Source of the DNA: Gyrodactylus bullatarudis
Lineage: Eukaryota; Platyhelminthes; Monogenea; Gyrodactylidea; Gyrodactylidae
Assembly: GCA_012064415.1 (NCBI GenBank)
Contig: SSNU01000127.1
Span: 389,152-453,151, forward strand
Length of the DNA stretch: 64,000 bases
Direction of reading: 5' to 3'
Shown: positions 35,301-45,531 of the stretch, in pieces
How positions within the stretch are numbered: position 1 is the stretch's first letter
How the letters are laid out: every line of letters begins with the position of its first letter
The notes under the pieces: generated by a model
Told to the model about the DNA's origin: nothing
The model's database searches: none
What the model saw: the letters and a program-made list of their open reading frames with translations, nothing else
Made by a program: the position numbers and the translations under genes

Positions 35301-38300
35301 TTACCTTATTATTTTGCAGTTATCATCTTCTTCATCTGATTACTGATTACTGTATTATTATTATTATTACCGTAGATTTAAGAGGGTGGTGGATATATTT
35401 TATTATAAAATTTCTCCTCCACATATAGACTATAGATGAAATTTATTTTTTAATCTGCATAAATATATATATCTCCTGATAGTTATGCATCATACTTTGG
35501 GGTTTGTAAAGGAACCTCCTCATCGTCATCAAAATTTTATATTTCTCTCATAAATAAATAAATGCAGATTACTAAAGTAGGCATTATTATTAGTCAAGGT
35601 TGTTTGGAAAAAATAATTAATTTTAAATATACTTCCGAATGTTCTATAGAGAAATTTATCATTGAATGTTTTATTAAAGAGAACTACCGTGAACTCAAAG
35701 ATAAATTAAATCATTGCCTAGCAAATCTTTCTATAATGAAAGAAAAACTTTAATTTATATCGGAAATAAAACCCTACTTTTTAAAGAGATTTTGGTACAT
35801 AATTTTGTGGTCCTAATTATATATAATATATATTAAGAATTGTATCATGTTTTCTTTGGTTTTTCATCAATTGGTTTTTTCTAAAACTTTACAATTACAT
35901 ATATCTATCAGACCAAGATTAGGAGGTTAAATTAGAGAACAGTTGCACCCTCGTATTTCTCTCCAAGTTTACTTTGAATCGTGTTGGTCTTTTCATTATC
36001 GATGACATGAAAACGAATCCCTTGCGGTGAGTTTTTATTTCATCAATGTTAAAAAGCCCTTAGTCTCTTTGTCACTCAGAAAAATTACTGCAAAACAAAA
36101 GGGGGCAAATGTTCTATAAATTTGCCGATTAGGGTTTAATAACACCTGGCGAAATTCGTATTTCTCTTTAACAAAACCATTGAATTTTTCCTTCTGATAG
36201 TGAAAAATTGATTCTTATTAATTTCCATAGATTGATATGCATTTAGAGAAGCAAATTTTTTGGAGAAACACAAGATAAAAACAGTGCATTTATCCGATAT
36301 CAAAAATATGAAAAGGTTCATTACCCCTCAAAGGTTAAGGTGAATGATGCATAAAACTGTCAAATTCCACCAAATCTGTTTATTAGGCATTATTATTTTT
36401 GTATTGTGATTATTAAAAAAATAAAAACACCTTTTCCACTTTTTAGTATAATATGCAAGGAAACTTTTTCCCTTTCATTTAAGAGAGGGGTGGGTTTTAT
36501 TGTAAAATGTAAACTTGAATTTTTTTGCTACAACATCCCAATCCAACTTATTTTTATTTGGTGTATTATATAGATTTTATTAATAATAACATAGATTTTC
36601 GGTATTTATTATTTGTAGGAAATCTTTTTATCTCCAAGGTTCTCTAATTCTCTCACCTCATGTACTGAGTGTACGTATATGTGAATATCGTTTATTTTTT
36701 TAAACCATCATCATTCGTATTAGTACACTTGTTAATAATCATTTTTTCTCATTGTTTTGTTTTTAATACAACATTCAAAACAACTTTTGTTATCAATTTT
36801 GTACAATTTAATTTTGTAGAAAATAACACTTGAAAAGTTCAGGAAAGTATGTACGACGTATGATTGTTGAATTATTAAATAATTAATTAAGACTTTATTG
36901 TATAATTCCACGTAAAAAGTTTTTCTTTTTTTCCTCCCCAAGGGGGATATATGACAAGCCCACATGGAGAAAAAATTACTTCATTTTTGGGTTAAAGGAA
37001 TTTTATGGTTGATAAACTCTATACACATAGACAAGAGAACATCATAAAAATTTAGTTATCAACATGCATCTTTGGTTAATAATTCAAGATGGAAATGGTA
37101 ATTTTTTTATAGAGGAATGCTTCTGTGTGTTCTTTTTGTATTTTTGAGAATGAAGACTTGAAAATGAACGAGTGTAACTTGTCTCACTACACGAGTGAAA
37201 ATAATTATTTTTTTTCCATACAAAATGGATCGTTGATTATTCTTTGAGATATAATTAAATCAATTCGAGTGTCAAGTCAAAAACGAGAAAAATACAAAAC
37301 AAACCTCTAACGTCTGAGATTAATCAAGATCTCCTTGAAAGGAGAGAATTTTTTTCTTGACTGAAACTAACAACAGTCATCATGTTCTCGAAATCAATGA
37401 AGCATTAATTTGAGAAAAAATTTAAATTTCCCATGGTGATGGAGCTACATATAATGAAATTAGCCCTAATGTAAGCTTATAAAAACAAAGATGTCGTTGT
37501 CGAGAGGCGGAGGGAACACATTCAGATTAGTGATAAGGAAAAAATGTTTTTTTTTATGTGAAATAAATTGGGATAAAGCCCTGTATTGCATTTCGTCATT
37601 TGTTTGCAAAGAAAAACAATCTTACTTCATGGTCCATTGAGCAGAATCTAGAAATTTTATGCATTTTGAATTATTTCACAATGTAATGTAACCCCCACTT
37701 CTCAAGTCAGTAACCAAAAATTAAGTCAAGATTAATTTACACCTCTGACAAATTCCATTTAAAATTGTTACCATGTTAATTCAATTAAAAGAGGATAGTT
37801 TACGCAATGTAATAAAGTAATGGGTTAAGTAAACAATCCTTGAATTACAACAACCACTGGCAGAGATACCACATTTTTCTTGTGTGAGGAATTTTATGCA
37901 TTTTTGGTTGAAATCCATGTCACTCTTGAGAGGTCGCTAGAGGGTAGGAATTAAAACAAACATTATGCAAAAATAATAAAGATTACTTTGTGAAATTTGA
38001 TACAATAAGAAAAAATGAAGAAGATACATTCGATCAGGGTTTCATTTTGACATTTATATCTGATTATGAAAACTAAATTAATGAAAATTTTATTTTAATA
38101 GGAACTCCAGTTAATCGAATACCAATAATGGCGAAGCAGGTATTGGATCTTCATGCCTTATATCAGCTTGTGGTATCTCGCGGAGGTCTTGTCGAAGTGA
38201 TCAATAAAAAGTTGTGGCGAGAAATCACAAAGGGCCTTAATTTACCCTCGTCAATTACCAGTGCTGCGTTTACGTTGCGAACACAATACATGAAATATTT

Positions 38301-39301
38301 GTATCCGTACGAGTGTGAAAAACTACGTCTGAGTAACCCATCAGAACTTCAGTCAGCAATCGATGGGAATCGTCGAGAAGCCAGACGAGCCTCCTACAAT
38401 TTCGAGTATCCTCCATTGATGTTGAGCAATTCTTCTGGTGGTCAACAGAGTCCAAATAATATAAACCCTGAAAGCTCCAACACCAACAATCAACAAACAT
38501 CAGGCTCCACTGCGGCCAGCAAGGGTCTTGTGGATTTTAACAACCCAGAATTTGGTAGCAACTCTAGTGGTGGTGCTAGTGGAAACTTTCAAAATCCCTT
38601 CTTCAACTCAGCTAATTCAGAGGCCATGGCCAATTTCTTGTCTGTTTCAAATCTCTTCCCAAACGGTTCTCCCTTTAACAAGAGCAGTACTCCAATGAAA
38701 AATAGAAACAGTATGTTCTAATGAGAATGGAATTACGCCCACTCGGTTAGATAATTTTCCCTTTTTTAAATGTTTAGATTCTAGCGATGAAAAACAATCT
38801 AGGATTTCACCTTCGCATCATATCGATGGGAGAAGATCGAAAAGCCCTGAGGAAGTCGAAGATCATGTCTTGTACAAGAAACAGAAAAGCTCCAATGATG
38901 ATACAGGCCATGGAAGCTCAAATTCCTCAGATGACCTCAATAAATCCTCCCAAAATGCATACCAACAAATTTTATCAGCAGCAATGAGCGGAAATCCAAA
39001 CGCATTAAACAATCAATTTTTGAGTAACATCTTTTCCTTTGCAAACAGACAAACAAAAAAATTTGAGTCAGATTCAGAAAATGTTCCACAACCCTCTAAC
39101 GGACCTTTGATCACTTTGAAGACTCCATCTGGTACAAAGAACATTTCAGATTCCCCTTTGAAAATATGCATACAACCAGGAGCCATGATTGGCCTTCCAG
39201 AAAATGCAGTCATGGTCATGATGGAATTGAATCGAAGTTCATTCCAGGGTGTCCTCTTTTCAAATCCAATCAATCAAAATGAGAAGAAATCTCCAAATTA
39301 A
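32306..39301 (+). CDS. retn: Retained/Dead ringer-type ARID3 transcription factor (6 coding exons)
   Basis: ARID3 proteins are nuclear AT-rich-DNA-binding regulators of development. My model is 32306-32599, 33192-33656, 33717-34043, 34586-34658, 38102-38710 and 38778-39301 (763 residues). All introns are GT-AG and phases are consistent. The extended ARID spans about residues 354-480, from WTFEEQF across LYELSDDPKRRQFLDDLF, MQKRG, VNRIPIMAKQVLDLHALY, RGGLVEVINKKLW, LPSSITSAAFTLRTQYMKYL and ELQSAIDGNRRE; it is very close to insect and vertebrate ARID3. The C-terminus (MMELNRSSFQGVLFSNP) fits the end of the REKLES domain. The N-terminal 350 residues are Ser/Asn-rich, with an acidic patch (EEYDDDEK, about 115). 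A splice acceptor at 32276 upstream of the ATG means the true start may lie further 5'. Intron 4 is 3443 nt, splits the ARID, and hosts an R3 MITE at 34868-35022. AATAAA lies at 39559. Confidence 0.95.
34868..35022 (-). repeat. MITE-like repeat R3 inside retn intron 4
   Basis: The minus strand starts TTAACCCTTAGAGTCCCATT and ends near TGACGAATGATAGAGCTAAG. It matches 17345-17515 along its length, including GAATGAGTGGTAAACGAAGT. Confidence 0.65.
35562..35753 (+). CDS. Possible small ORF or stray exon in retn intron 4
   Basis: A frame of 63 codons directly follows an acceptor-like AAATGCAG. It has a more protein-like composition (SIEKFIIECFIKENYRELKD, amphipathic) than typical intronic frames. 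An AATAAA follows at about 35764. No domain is recognised and no in-phase link to retn was found. It may be a retro-pseudogene piece or chance. Confidence 0.15.
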   Translation: MQITKVGIIISQGCLEKIINFKYTSECSIEKFIIECFIKENYRELKDKLNHCLANLSIMKEKL

Positions 39302-39817
39302 GAAGAGAATTGAAATCCATTTGAAAAGTAAACTTTTTGTTAAAACTTTATTTATGATATAAGAAAAGAAACCTTAGATTACTTCATATCTAACGGACAA
39401 AAACACACAAATCAAATGTACAAAGAAGAATATTTACTTTTTGTCAAAATATCTTTGGAAAAAAACGCAAAAAAATTAGCATTAAAATATTTATTTTAGA
39501 TTTTTGTAAATTAGTTCGTGTTATTATTCATCAATTGAACATTCATATGCACACCTCAAATAAAAGTTTTTTACTTTAAATATTTTCTTCTAACTACTCT
39601 AAAGTAACTCTCTAATATATTTGAGCTAAAATATAGTTACTCGTAAAAATGTAGTTATTTTTCCGAAAATTTTTTTCATCAGAATAATTTTTTTATGAAT
39701 TTGAAAAATTCAAATTTAAACACAAAGATTTCTGATTATTGATAAAGTCTTTTTGTTTTTACTAAACACCTTTATAAATTTGTTAGTAAATTTTTTTTAC
39801 CACTAATGATATAAGTC
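39302..39817. other. Intergenic retn-SLC38A9
   Basis: Contains the putative retn polyadenylation signal at 39559 and no other recognisable feature. It presumably includes the SLC38A9 promoter. Confidence 0.5.
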
Positions 39818-41680
39818 ATGCCAAAACAGAACTATCACGATGAAAACTCCTCGAATGAATCTAAAAATAGATCTCAAGGTGAAGATATTGAAGTAATTTT
39901 GTCTAAACTATTCATAATTCAGATAAATGAGGTTGAAATTGATGACTTTGACAAAATTAAGAAGCAAAGTAGTATCCTAACCATGTAACTCCTCTTATTA
40001 TAACTAAGATTTTCAATATGGAATACAACTGTCGGCTCTTCCTTACTGACAATGCCCTGGGCAATGCAAATTGTAAGTTCTAAATTTAAAATTAATCCGA
40101 ATTATTATCAACTACCAGTCTGGTTTTGTTTTGGGCGGATTAACTCTAGTCATTATGGGCTTAATGTCATTTTATACGATCGCTTTAATCCTTAGAATTC
40201 CCCCAATGTTTAAAAGTAAGCTTTTTGTTGTTTCCATTCTTAAGAATTACATCCGAACAATAAACTCGGTGGAGTTGTCGACTATTCAAATGTAGTCAAA
40301 TACTACCTTGGCAAGACTGGTTTCTTAGTTTCCAATATATTTTCAACTCTCGCTTTCTTTGGAGCCCTTGTCGTATTCTTTGTTCTAATTTGTGACTTCA
40401 GTTTCAACATTGTAGAATTCATTCACCGTGAGTTTCACACTACCAAGACAAATAAGCTCGATTTAATTGATTAATTTACTCAATTCAGATCAAGCAATAG
40501 GCCAGAATTCTACTGTAATTCCGTTAAACTATTTCAATAGAACCTGGGAAAATAGTATGTTTGCTTGTATAACTTTTTTTCACAAGTGATTTGTCAACCT
40601 GACTTTAAAAACGTCTCAAGTCAATTATCAGTTTACAATCCTCTATTCAACAGCATTATCAACGGGAAAAAGGAAAACTTATTGAGCTATTCATATTCTG
40701 GGTCTGTATATGAAATCCTGTGGGATCGAAACTACACAGTGCCCTTTTACATAATGATCTTGCTAGTCTTGATATCCTATTTTGGAACAACTTCATTCCT
40801 CAGCAAATTTAACGCATTTGGAATCATTTCCACTCTGTATTTGATAGTTTTTGTTATTGTCAAATGTTACAGTTGGGGCCTCGTCAATTTCGACATAAAC
40901 TCCAATGATCCCCTTCGCAGAATAAAAATTTTCAGTCCCGGCTTCTATCGCCTGACGGGAATAAGTCTTTTGGCATACTTTATCCACAATGCGATTCCCT
41001 TTATTATGAAGGCGCAAAAGAATCCTAAACACAATGTTCGCGATGCCGGAATTGCATTTAGCCTAATTATTATGACATATTTAGTATTTGGCTTGGGTAT
41101 TTTCATTTTCTTCCCACTCCCCAAGCAATGTCTATTTGATAATATTTTGGACAATTTTTCAAATTATGACATCCTCTGTACGACTTGTAGAATTTCCCTA
41201 TCAATTCAATTAATTACAGTGTATCCTTTAGCCTTAAACATTCTGTTTAGACAGTTCTTTTTGTACTTTTTATCGATACCAAATCCGAATAATCTCTTAA
41301 AGTTTTCTACAATTCTTTTGCTCACAACATTGTCGTGTATCTTTGCAGTCTTCTACCCGAGTATTGGTTCGATAATTGGCTTTGTTGGAGCTCTCTGTGG
41401 CCTCATTTATTCCATTGCTGTTCCATGTATTTGTAAAATCATGATTGACCGGGAGATTCAGGGTCTCTCCAAAGAGGAACTCAATGACCTCGAATGTCTA
41501 TTGGAGGAATCTGACGAAACAACAAACTGTGAAAAAGTTGAAGAAGAAGATGTCCAAGTTACTATTGAAAAACATTCAAAATTGGTTTACTACCTGATGA
41601 CTTTTGGCCATATTTCTTTAATCATTTTTGGTTTGATTAATTTATTCATACAGTTTTATCCCTTGCCTACTGATGAGTAG
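39818..41680 (+). CDS. SLC38A9: SLC38A9-type lysosomal amino-acid transporter/arginine sensor (7 exons)
   Basis: SLC38A9 is a lysosomal-membrane transporter that reports luminal arginine to mTORC1 through Ragulator-Rag and exports essential amino acids. Exons: 39818-39892, 39923-39984, 40009-40072, 40119-40215, 40245-40427, 40489-40554 and 40587-41680 (546 residues; human 561). The introns are 30, 24, 46, 29, 61 and 32 nt, all GT-AG and phase-consistent. TM1 appears only after splicing: ILTIFSIWNTTVGSSLLTMP, the family WNTMMGTS signature. Other diagnostic stretches are SKFNAFGIISTLYLIVFVIV, FFIHNA-like AYFIHNAIPFIMKAQKN, HNVRDAGIAF and FYPSIGSIIGFVGALCGL. The large loop between TM3 and TM4 has N-glycosylation sites (NST, NRT), as expected for a luminal loop. 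A Glu-rich insert (LEEESDETTN-like, near residues 490-515) precedes the last TM. The cytosolic N-terminus is only about 45 residues versus over 100 in vertebrates, so the Ragulator-binding part may be reduced, or an upstream exon is missed. Confidence 0.94.
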
Positions 41681-42941
41681 AATTTATATAATCATAATCG
41701 TTTATCAATCGAACAATTATGTATTTTTTAATCATAAGTATCAACAAAAAAATTGATTTATTTTTGTATTTTTAACCTTTGATTTGTTGAAATAGTAATG
41801 AATATAAATTATTATTATTTTTTTCGATACAGTCAGAAAGTTTTTGTACAGTAGTATTTCAAAATGTTATTAAAATAGCCAAACTACTTTATAGTATACT
41901 ACCAAAAATAATAACTAAAAATATACATAGATTAATAAGGGGTTCAGTTTCATGAGCCTGCTTTAAAATCTTTATTTTTGATGGGTATTGATTGTACAAG
42001 ATTCACAATGGTCTAACTCTTGAAATAAATAGTGTCATTATGATAGTAATTCTCATTTGCACTTGCAAATTCATTAACTAATTAAAAAGACACTGACAAC
42101 AAATGGTTGAAAAAATTAATATCAAATTCTCCGATTTTATTGTCAATCTAAGCATAACTGTCTTTTGATTAAGAAAAAATGTATTTTGGCTTTTCTGCTT
42201 GGCAACATTTTCAGGTAGAAGCTGGGTTGATTTGAACTTTTGCAGGTCAGATTAATATTATTTCAGAGATCTATATATAAAATTAATCAAAATAAGACGA
42301 GACCTTCCATGTTTACATGTAGTGATTAGATTTTTCAAAAATCGATTCGATGAAATTATTATTAAAATTGTATTACTATTTTTTTACGTGTTACAGTGTA
42401 TAATCTTTGAATCAAACATTCTTAACGTAAACCTTTGAGTTATCATCAGATGTTTGAGAATGCCGATCATGGTTAGTTTCTCAATTGAACAAATCAAAAA
42501 TTCATTTAACCACAAATCTTCCAGTACGAATTGATCTTCCAATTAAAAGTTTTACTTAAAAATACTGCATTTCGGCCGTAAAAGAAAGGAAATTCTGAAA
42601 CTCAAGTAAAAAACATTTTTAATAATTTTTTCTTTCATTATTACAGAAAATGTTCGTGATCGATAGGACATTTATCATTTAAAATCAAGTTTATTCAATA
42701 ATAATAATCAAGACTCAGAATACCTCATTGTTTCCGGATCAATGTCTAATTATCATCATTAATAATGAAAATAATTTCCATAGAATCAATCGATTAATTG
42801 AAACCAAGATTTATTAAAATTAATTGATCTGAATGACTTGAAATAAAAAATCGTAAATGGACTTTTTGATTGCTTCGATAAACTCTAATGTCAAAGCTTA
42901 CCTCATAGAAACTTTTTATCTAAATAATTTCATTTCCTGAA
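41681..42941. other. Convergent intergenic region SLC38A9/SPHK
   Basis: AT-rich, no ORF or repeat recognised. It holds the 3' ends of both neighbours. Confidence 0.5.
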
Positions 42942-44657
42942 TTAGAAGAGGTAGAAACACAAATGAAGTGGGCACAACTTACAGATTTTCTTGTAATCCT
43001 GACGATTTTTGACAGATTTAAATTCGGGAAAGTTTTCCCTAATCTTTGAAGTGTCATTGTTCATACCAATCAGATTGAAAGAATTGGGAATTAAATGACC
43101 TTCAAAGATGGTTCCATGGACCCTTTCGCCATCAAAGGCAATGTTAGAGTCCATAACTTTCATGTCCAAACGGAAGGCCACTACCCTCTCACAAATAACA
43201 TTGGGTCCCGGCTCAATTCCCTTGCCGATTTGAGCCGATTGCATGGCCTTGATGAGCTCTTTCCTTGAATTATAGGAAATTACCATTTACCTTGTTATCA
43301 GCTCAGTGAACAAGACCATTTTCATGTAGGGACTTTGAAAGTCAATGTCCCGATCCACTAGAAAATCATGGCTTAGATGAGTCTGTAAGAAAAAGTTTAC
43401 TCCTACAAACGGTCCTTGATACCTGGACCATGGCCGAGATGGCTCATCTTCAAAGTTTGGTCGTATTCTTTTATTACTAGAGGTTAATAAACTCTTACCC
43501 CTCTGTACATTCACGATAGGACATGTTGTTCTATATGGATATTTTAAAATTAAATTGACAAACCTTGACAAAATCTTCATATTTTAAATAATAAACCGTT
43601 CCATGGTAAATTTTTCGCTCTAAAATTTTAAATTCTAATTACAATTTTTTACGTAGAATCATATTTACTGCACCGACGTGATTCCTCAAGGAACCGAGGA
43701 AGCGTAGATTTTCTGAACCTAAATCAGCGTCAGCAATACAGCCCCAGGTAAAACTTAAAATGCCCATAAGATTATTTGAGCGACGATTATTCGAGAATAG
43801 TTGAATCGCATTGATTGCGAGGGAATTATTCTGCAAAGAATTCTGTCTCCCAAATAAAAGATATAACGAGTTCAATTTGAAATCTCCCATTGGGTCAAGA
43901 CTGAATAATGAAAATAAATAGATGAAACCTTGATCTAAAGCAGACACTAGCTGCTGTAGCATTCGAAGTACCTCCAGGTAAAAGGCCCAGATACAGGTTT
44001 GTTCTAAGATCTAATTCTACACTCCTATCCTTGGCTTCTATCAGCCTTTTATGAAAACCGTTGATAACTTCGTACAGAAGACCATCACCTGACATACAAA
44101 TGATAGCATCCCATTGACGAAGAAAGTTGACACTTGCCGTTCGAATCATTTCATGAGCCTCATTAGACTCAGCTACATTTCTAGATTAAATAAAATTTAC
44201 TTGTTTTAAATAATCGATAATTGAATTGGTGAAACTTTAAAAAGGGTTCAATATCTTGATGAAATCTTTTTAAGGAGTCACCTTTTCCACTTGAAGGATT
44301 CAACAGTATTAGATATGTTAATGATGGATCAGCAACCTTTGTGTTGGAATAAAACTGAACTAGACGCTTTGAGCTTTGTTCGGAGACATATTTGTTTAGT
44401 GAAAACTTTGTCAAGTCATAAAGACCATTTTTACTATTGAGTAGTACTAAAAACTTTATGTTTGTCTTGAAAATGGTATGATTAATAGATTCCAAAATTT
44501 TGAGGCTATATATATGTTGTTGATTGAAGGAAATTATGGACTGATTCTGATGGAATATTTGAAATGATTCACTGGTTAATTTTGAAGAATACTGACATGA
44601 TTTTTTACTATTCAAGGAAAACTTTATTTCAACATTTTCCGCCTCTTTTAATCTCAT
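42942..44657 (-). CDS. SPHK: Sphingosine kinase (7 exons)
   Basis: Sphingosine kinase phosphorylates sphingosine with ATP to give sphingosine-1-phosphate, at the plasma membrane and internal membranes. Exons (minus, high to low): 44657-44201, 44172-43929, 43900-43653, 43619-43564, 43530-43499, 43476-43291 and 43263-42942; 514 residues. Introns are 28, 28, 33, 33, 22 and 27 nt, all GT-AG with matching phases. Diacylglycerol-kinase-fold motifs are present: LILLNPSSGKGDS (residues about 116-128, nucleotide-binding loop), the catalytic SGDGLLYEVINGF (about 180) and LLPGGTSNATAAS (about 214). Then come LSFTWGCIADADLGSENLRFLG, RKIYHGTVYYL and the C-terminal VVAFRLDMK, FDGERV and HLIPNSF. These match SPHK rather than ceramide kinase. 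A 110-residue N-terminal extension precedes the kinase domain. An in-frame ATG at 44705 would add a hydrophobic 16-mer; I prefer 44657. An alternative last intron (gtaagt at about 42985) would create TGA at the junction and shorten the C-terminus. Confidence 0.93.
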
Positions 44658-44781
44658 TTTGAATTCAAATATATAAAACAATATGAATAAAACAAGGCTT
44701 TTCAAAATAATTTATTTTGTCAAATAAAAAAATAGCTTTGTTTAAATGAACTTTTTCTGCATTTCTGAATTTTAAAAGCTA
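44658..44781. promoter_or_regulatory. Divergent promoter region, SPHK (-) / temptin-like gene (+)
   Basis: Only 124 bp separate the two start codons, so both core promoters must lie here or overlap the 5' ends. The sequence is very AT-rich; no clear TATA or initiator can be singled out. Confidence 0.5.
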
Positions 44782-45382
44782 ATGTGGGCGAGGATAGCTT
44801 TCCTGGCTTTCTGGTTACAAATTTCGAAATCCTACACAAGATACATGAATGATATGCCAAATAGTCACAAAGTAACCGATCCTTGTGGAATATTCACAGG
44901 CTTAATGGCTATCGGACATACAAACCCCCATGGAAATGCAAATCTAAACAAATTTGGCCTTGATTATGCAAAAAAACGAGTTTGTTGAGCAATTTTCTTT
45001 TTATTTTCACCCTTCTCTTAAAAATCAGATTTGGTCACAGTTATGTCCATTAGACTCTGACGGTGATGGATTTACTAACGGCGAGGAATTAGGTGATCCA
45101 ATGTGCTTATGGACATTTGGAGACCCAGATCCAGTGTTGAAAAATGGATCTATAACTCATCCGGGAATATGTACCCCTGTGGATAGTTCCATTTGTAAAA
45201 CGCAATCAATTTGCCAAGTAATTCCTTTCAACTTTAAAATTAATTTAATTCCCTTCTAGTTAGCTGAAGAATTAGCCAAGTCCGAAAATCATGTTTATCT
45301 TGTAGTAGGCACGATCTTCATGATAACAAGTTGGCTCATCAAATTGCCCCTTTTCACTTTTGTGGTTATGAATAAAATTTAG
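44782..45382 (+). CDS. Temptin-domain protein with C-terminal membrane anchor (3 exons)
   Basis: Exons 44782-44979, 45029-45217 and 45260-45382 (169 residues); introns 49 and 42 nt, phase 0. Residues 1-17 form a signal peptide (MWARIAFLAFWLQISKS). Residues 18-129 match the temptin Cys-rich domain: MPNS-xKV-xDPC, GIFTGLMAIGHTNPHG, NKFGLDYA, then LCPLDSDGDGFTNGEELGDP with a calcium-loop-like DSDGDGFTNGEE (75-86), and further Cys. Temptin is a secreted water-borne pheromone component in Aplysia, and homologues are widespread secreted proteins of unknown role in invertebrates. Here exon 3 adds a hydrophobic stretch (residues 141-167: YLVVGTIFMITSWLI, then LPLFTFVVM), so the protein may be anchored in the membrane or by a GPI-type signal. 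The gene is divergent from SPHK and convergent with CFAP100. Domain call firm; function unknown. Confidence 0.85.
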
Positions 45383-45531
45383 ATTTTCGGAATTAAAAAA
45401 ATTATTTTTCTAGACAACAAAGACAAAATTATTAATTTCATTCAACAATTTGAAAAAAATAATCGAGCAGGTGTCTTGAGAAAAAAATTCATAATGTGAG
45501 CATCATGTCACTTGATGATTTAAGAATTTAT

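Noticed and set aside
39879..39922. Alternative donor CAAG|GTGAAG for SLC38A9 exon 1
   Set aside because: It would leave phase 1, incompatible with exon 2, which must be read in phase 0; the donor at 39893 fits.
44658..44705. Upstream SPHK start giving a 16-residue hydrophobic leader
   Set aside because: Sphingosine kinases are cytosolic and need no signal peptide; the internal Met at 44657 is more likely, though not proven.
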